From positions 1 to 16,927 of the forward strand of contig CAMKMK010000020.1 in assembly GCA_946413885.1 (NCBI GenBank): a stretch of DNA of 16,927 nucleotides, read 5' to 3'. The position numbers and the translations under genes were made by a program. Shown one piece after another: positions 15,512 to 16,927 of the stretch. Positions within the stretch are counted from its first letter, which is position 1; the number at the start of each line of letters is the position of its first letter. The stretch is from an uncultured Prevotellaceae bacterium (GTDB taxonomy: Bacteria > Bacteroidota > Bacteroidia > Bacteroidales > Bacteroidaceae). The notes under the pieces were generated by a model, which worked only from the letters and a program-made list of their open reading frames with translations, ran no database searches and was not told the origin of the DNA.

Positions 15512-16411
15512 ATGAATTATACAATTGAGAACGAAGAGTTACGTGTTGTCATCTCAAGTCTTGGTGCTGAGGTGCAGAGTGTGGTAAGAAAAAGTGATGG
15601 TAAGGAACTTTGGTGGCAGGGTGACCCTCGCTTTTGGGACGGAAGGTCGCCCATTTTGTTCCCTGCATGCGGAGGTTTGTGGAACGGAGAGTACTCCTAT
15701 CAGGGTTCCGGCTACCAGATGCCAAAGCATGGTTTTGTAAAGGATCAGGAATGGGAGTTGTTGGATCAGCCTACACCTGATTCCATTTCCTTTGTCTTCC
15801 AGGATACAGAGCAGACGAGGAAACAATATCCTTTCCACTTCGAGCTTCAGATTGCATACCAACTTTGTGGATTGCAGTTAGAGTGTCTCTATTCTGTAGC
15901 GAATCATGAACAGGATAGGTTGATGCCTTACCAGATAGGCGGTCATCCAGCCATCGCATTGCCTGATTACATGGAAGGTGCTGAGGTTGTGGGTTACATT
16001 CAACCAAAGGATAAGTCTGAGATAAACGCTGAATGCCTGACGGTGGTACGTGCTGGCGAGCAAGGTTGCTGGAGCCGTCCCCGCTATCCAGTTCCTTCTA
16101 CGTGGGATGGACTGATTCCCATCTCTGAGGCGACGTTTTCCAACGAGGCACTCATCTTTGACCACAATCAGATACATGGAGTCAATATCCTTGACCTGAA
16201 CCGTAACGTGTTGGCCCGCATCTCATCTGATGCTCCTGTATGGCTTTTCTGGCAGCAGCAGAATCTTCTTTGCCCATATATCTGCGCTGAACCCTGGTTC
16301 GGACTTTGCGACTTACAGGGTGAGAGCGTGGACTTAATTGAGCGGCCTTACACGCTTACTGTTGCTCCAGGCAACGTGTCAGGAGGCACCTTGTGGGCTG
16401 CCACTTTCTGA
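15512..16411 (+). CDS. Aldose 1-epimerase family protein, LacX-like
   Basis: A 299-residue galactose-mutarotase-fold enzyme interconverting alpha and beta anomers of a free sugar; no signal peptide, so cytoplasmic. The supersandwich signature is present: FPACGGLWNGEY (50-61), PKHGF with His73, IGGHPAI with His145, LIFDH (214-218) and CAEPWFG with Glu260. By family comparison His73 and His145 hold the sugar ring oxygen and Glu260 is the catalytic base. Sequence and size fit the LacX subgroup rather than GalM proper, and its sugar specificity is unknown; hexose-phosphate forms are possible in related groups. It lies 39 bp after the Uup gene on the same strand, without a clear terminator or promoter in the gap, so cotranscription is possible. 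The start is the ATG at 15512; another ATG at 15505 is out of frame. Confidence 0.9.
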   Translation: MNYTIENEELRVVISSLGAEVQSVVRKSDGKELWWQGDPRFWDGRSPILFPACGGLWNGEYSYQGSGYQMPKHGFVKDQEWELLDQPTPDSISFVFQDTEQTRKQYPFHFELQIAYQLCGLQLECLYSVANHEQDRLMPYQIGGHPAIALPDYMEGAEVVGYIQPKDKSEINAECLTVVRAGEQGCWSRPRYPVPSTWDGLIPISEATFSNEALIFDHNQIHGVNILDLNRNVLARISSDAPVWLFWQQQNLLCPYICAEPWFGLCDLQGESVDLIERPYTLTVAPGNVSGGTLWAATF

Positions 16412-16476
16412 GAGTCTGCTTTATTTGTTGATTGTTTAATCTTAAGAAACGAATTTCAGTTATCAAACAACATTCG

Positions 16477-16926
16477 ATGATGATGAAAAGATTTTTGTAT
16501 TGTTCATTTTTGATGCTCCTCCCTTTGGCCTTTGTGTGCTGCAATAGCGACGACGATAATGCAGATTACTATTACTGTGCTCACAGCATTTCGAATTTGG
16601 AATACAGCGGCACGAACTCGAATCCTGAGGTGGAGCGTTTTGTGGCTCAATGGGTGGACAAGATTAATGTCGCCTTGAGCAACTGCTATCAGACACGAAT
16701 CAGCGAGGCTGATGCTTTCCGCCGCTACAGTACAGCGGTCACGAATATGGAGATTCTGGAGAATACGTTCAATCAGGAAGTGGTGGATAAAAAAGAGACG
16801 TTGAAGAATCTGGAATTCAGTTACGTCGTGTCTGTCTTTTATGCGAAAGAGTCTGATCCTTCAAATCATCTCAAGGAACGTTATTTCTCGTTTGTCAAAT
16901 CGGATTATATCCTTCCTGTAGAGTAA
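16477..16926 (+). CDS. Small lipoprotein of unknown function, probably surface-exposed
   Basis: About 149 residues, complete within the window (stop at 16924-16926). Three ATG codons in a row (16477, 16480, 16483) precede a lipoprotein signal, MMMKRFLYCSFLMLLPLAFVCCN; the first is used here, and a TTG upstream is less likely. Cys21 or Cys22 is the probable lipid site, though the residue before it (Val or Cys) is less usual than Ala/Gly/Ser. The SDDD just after it fits the Bacteroidota lipoprotein export signal, which sends lipoproteins to the cell surface. The mature part has a helix-like region (about 50-100, with VERFVAQWVDKINVAL) and a C-terminal beta-like stretch (FSYVVSVFYAK, YFSFVKSDYIL). 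I do not recognise the family. It lies 65 bp after the epimerase with no clear promoter. Confidence 0.75.
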   Translation: MMMKRFLYCSFLMLLPLAFVCCNSDDDNADYYYCAHSISNLEYSGTNSNPEVERFVAQWVDKINVALSNCYQTRISEADAFRRYSTAVTNMEILENTFNQEVVDKKETLKNLEFSYVVSVFYAKESDPSNHLKERYFSFVKSDYILPVE

Positions 16927-16927
16927 A

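Noticed and set aside
15505..15528. Seven-codon upstream open frame overlapping the epimerase start
   Set aside because: Too short to assess and not supported by any other signal; probably a chance ATG in an A-rich gap.
16412..16476. Terminator or promoter between the epimerase and the lipoprotein gene
   Set aside because: No convincing hairpin with a T-tract and no TAnnTTTG box at suitable spacing could be found.

Overview
The window looks like chromosome from a Bacteroidales bacterium, most likely Prevotellaceae or a close relative; this is inferred, not proven. The promoters fit the Bacteroidota pattern (TTTG, about 19-21 bp, TAnnTTTG). Genes lack obvious Shine-Dalgarno sequences. Rho carries a very long charged N-terminal insert. 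There is a DUF4369/TlpA-type thioredoxin protein and a lipoprotein with an acidic 'SDDD' stretch after the lipid cysteine. No tRNA, rRNA, insertion sequence, phage gene or CRISPR array was seen.

Layout. (1) 1-2827: a secreted glycoside hydrolase family 2 enzyme on the + strand with its own promoter. (2) 2828-2953: a short intergenic region with a hairpin terminator and a regular 22-bp-period array of CAAC-NN-GTTG palindromes. (3) 9208 down to 2954: a four-gene minus-strand operon for a tripartite RND efflux pump (lipoprotein adaptor, inner-membrane transporter, TolC-like outer-membrane factor), ending with a small secreted FMN-binding protein. (4) 9390-10298: an AraC-family regulator divergent from the pump operon. 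The 181-bp region between them holds two promoters, each bracketed by an inverted repeat with a 43-bp spacer. (5) 13382 down to 10287: rho followed by a TlpA-like thioredoxin lipid-free exported protein, both on the minus strand; the latter overlaps the end of the AraC gene tail to tail by 12 bp. (6) 13556-16926: a plus-strand run of a Uup-type ABC-F ATPase, a LacX-type aldose 1-epimerase and a small acidic-tethered lipoprotein of unknown function.

How the genes work together. The AraC protein is the obvious candidate regulator of the pump operon, and the paired inverted repeats are candidate operators. The adaptor, pump and outer-membrane factor form one envelope-spanning exporter; the FMN-binding protein carries the ApbE-type flavinylation motif, and its role with the pump is unknown. 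Rho and Uup are housekeeping genes driven divergently. The GH2 enzyme, epimerase and lipoprotein point to carbohydrate use and surface biology but are not visibly linked to each other.

Most of the window is ordinary core genome. The unexplained structure is in the two intergenic regions at 2875-2951 and 9242-9399. All coding calls rest on reading motifs in the translated sequence; no database search was possible.
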